NCBI GenBank assembly: GCA_002059205.1
Contig: MVCQ01000022.1
Coordinates: forward strand, 1 to 14,277
Reading direction: 5' to 3'
Origin: Candidatus Latescibacteria bacterium 4484_107
GTDB lineage: Bacteria; Latescibacterota; 4484-107
DNA: 14,277 nt
The notes under the pieces are model-generated. The model did not search any database. It was not told the origin of the DNA and worked only from the letters and a program-made list of their open reading frames with translations. The position numbers and the translations under genes were made by a program. Positions within the stretch are counted from its first letter, which is position 1; each line of letters begins with the position of its first letter. Positions 14,001 to 14,277 of the stretch are shown piece by piece.

Positions 14001-14277
14001 GTATCCAGCAGCCCGTTGTTGTTGATGTCCTCCGTGTCGGGACGATCTCTGCGGTCGGGATCGTTTTTGTTTCTTTCCGTGCCGTTGATCCAATCATACA
14101 CATCCGTCTTATCGTATCGCCAGTTGTCCCCGCTCGGATCGGGGTTGGTCTGCGCATCGTACCCGGGCTCCTGTTCGTCGGAAAGCCCATCCAGTCCCAC
14201 GTCTTCATTATCCTGAAGGAAACCGTCCCGCTGTCCATAGACCAGTTTGTCCTCGGTGTTAAGATTGCCCCGGGAAG
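11057..14277 (-). CDS. sprA: SprA-type outer-membrane translocon of the type IX secretion system (C-terminal part, partial at right edge)
   Basis: The frame is open to the right edge; about 1072 residues are visible. Full SprA proteins are about 2000 or more residues, so roughly the C-terminal half is here. A start-like GTG at 14200 is internal: the frame upstream reads NTEDKLVYGQRDGFLQDNED, which joins VGLDGLSDEQEPGYD. Landmarks: NGWRLFRIPLWGENM, FVRLWITGADS, EVWFDELRLDDVR, the barrel-entry pattern RGDFGVSVADLLGLSVDYTHK, SLPVGFSYGESTKLPRLKPG, FFYLPSTLRMQVQGDKKK, and many alternating beta strands to the end (GVWGEIKLN). SprA forms the giant 36-strand barrel through which T9SS cargo crosses the outer membrane. 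A segment around ARHKGTEAQRRKEKTAAQ is encoded by an inserted octamer repeat. The overall likeness is to SprA from non-classical FCB lineages. Other T9SS genes are not in the window. Confidence 0.93.
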   Translation of the reverse strand, partial: SRGNLNTEDKLVYGQRDGFLQDNEDVGLDGLSDEQEPGYDAQTNPDPSGDNWRYDKTDVYDWINGTERNKNDPDRRDRPDTEDINNNGLLDTKNDYYEYTLNLSEDPFVKGTEHNGWRLFRIPLWGENMVKAGNPDSTRMEFVRLWITGADSVAKIQIAQIEVVGNDWLELGLDDLKAADGGSFDVTVKNTQDNDDYETPPGVHEEIDPITNIPKKEQSLVLQLKDLKPGHRAMAYKTFPNVENYTTYNTMKLFVHGDPALEAVGDSLLFFLQFGADTTNMYEYRGRLHSGWDENSVEIDLAELTRLKFDLLNARADSAISVTDTTRGPLRVRGNPSLSNIKMLVLGVENRGGFEATGEVWFDELRLDDVRTDAGTAVRGDFGVSVADLLGLSVDYTHKTSEFRTLTAKDGGGNTETSYGFRGDVKLGRFLPRAWGVSLPVGFSYGESTKLPRLKPGSDIVLNPEQQEQQRTWGVRKTGNVSFRKTASNPQGWNGVLPFLMGLTLDRVNTNFSFSENESRSPERPFSLSRSYNGSFRYDLSPKKRRSVKLWSWMPAFVPGSLEKSEFFYLPSTLRMQVQGDKKKSEYISRAAKDTTRQESFGLSESYTLSLRPWNSLSTDYDLSIKRDLRTNLDPAKLRFGNEVNRSQTAKLTFEPDLLKWLKQSYSYRTQYRENNDPKLRGAATENLGRNVNSDVTSEAKFTLELSRLLGSWIQKGETARHKGTEAQRRKEKTAAQDTTAREDVSDEKGRISGFLSPRLLLGKMLDAVGPVTASWSHTEKSAIAGLLDRPVWAYQFGISDNPEVDVSSATTTQTDARSTSNRAQWATSLNLSSNLSLKPKYNYEHTFSQSSSRSEDTRSQTFPAIGLRLSGLERWPVLNLLVRSSSLSSNYERKWSRRGAPEGEGEQIEPLSEETAHNFSPLFTWSFQWKGDVGSSLRATWKRSEREDFRGSGGTTEKRDFDLTASIDYRFEPKGRRFNLLFWKNVQLKSHLDLSMDISYKRNYQAHGVGDQEVVPRDDRTTWSIKPNASYRFSNTFTGGAKIEVRRARNNLRERVDNSIEVGVWGEIKLN
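12083..12114. repeat. 4 x 8-bp tandem repeat inside the sprA reading frame
   Basis: TTTGCGCC, TTTGCGCC, TCTGTGCC and TTTGTGCC follow without gaps. On the minus strand they encode part of RHKGTEAQRRKEK, a charged, non-beta insert between SRLLGSWIQKG and the next barrel strands. The flanking TTTCACC also matches the GGTGAAA edge of the intergenic copies, so the inserted element is probably longer than 32 bp. The reading frame is kept on both sides. Confidence 0.85.

Overview
The window looks like a chromosomal piece of a Gram-negative bacterium from, or close to, the Fibrobacterota-Chlorobiota-Bacteroidota (FCB) superphylum, probably one of its little-cultured candidate phyla. The main evidence is the C-terminal ~1070 residues of a SprA-type outer-membrane translocon protein of the type IX secretion system (T9SS) at the right edge, plus a remnant of a T9SS/FlgD-like C-terminal sorting domain at the left edge. 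The phylum cannot be fixed from sequence alone. Most genes are GC-rich; some intergenic stretches are AT-rich.

Layout. 1-391: debris, where a minus-strand sorting-domain tail abuts a short plus-strand stretch resembling the tail of an Rpn-type (PD-(D/E)XK) transposon nuclease. 392-1238: a promoter-like element and a Phd-type antitoxin / PIN-domain toxin pair on the plus strand, overlapping by 4 bases. 1378-3525: recD2, a stand-alone RecD-like helicase, plus strand. From 3833 to the right edge every gene is on the minus strand. In transcription order: sprA (partial), a ComEA-like helix-hairpin-helix protein, a PilN-PilO-like fusion, a PilZ (c-di-GMP) protein, a NusG domain II protein, a Gx transporter family protein, a K+ channel with an RCK domain (start overlapping the previous stop by 4 bases), coaD, and a coiled-coil NYN-domain nuclease-like protein.

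The minus-strand genes do not form one pathway. They include an envelope/surface set (SprA, ComEA-like, PilN/PilO-like, PilZ), a NusG_II + Gx membrane pair of the kind associated with redox/quinone/flavin functions, and housekeeping genes (coaD, recD2).

The most unusual feature is the gaps. They are packed with degenerate short-period (7-8 bp) tandem repeats and small palindromes from several sequence families. The repeats run right into gene ends. The stop codons of sprA, the channel and the NYN gene lie in such repeats, the Gx/channel stop-start overlap is itself a 3x7-bp repeat, and one 4x8-bp array sits in frame inside sprA. No rRNA, tRNA, CRISPR array or intact insertion sequence was found. 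I see no clear new defence or biosynthetic system; the repeats and the PilN-PilO fusion are the best candidates for something undescribed.
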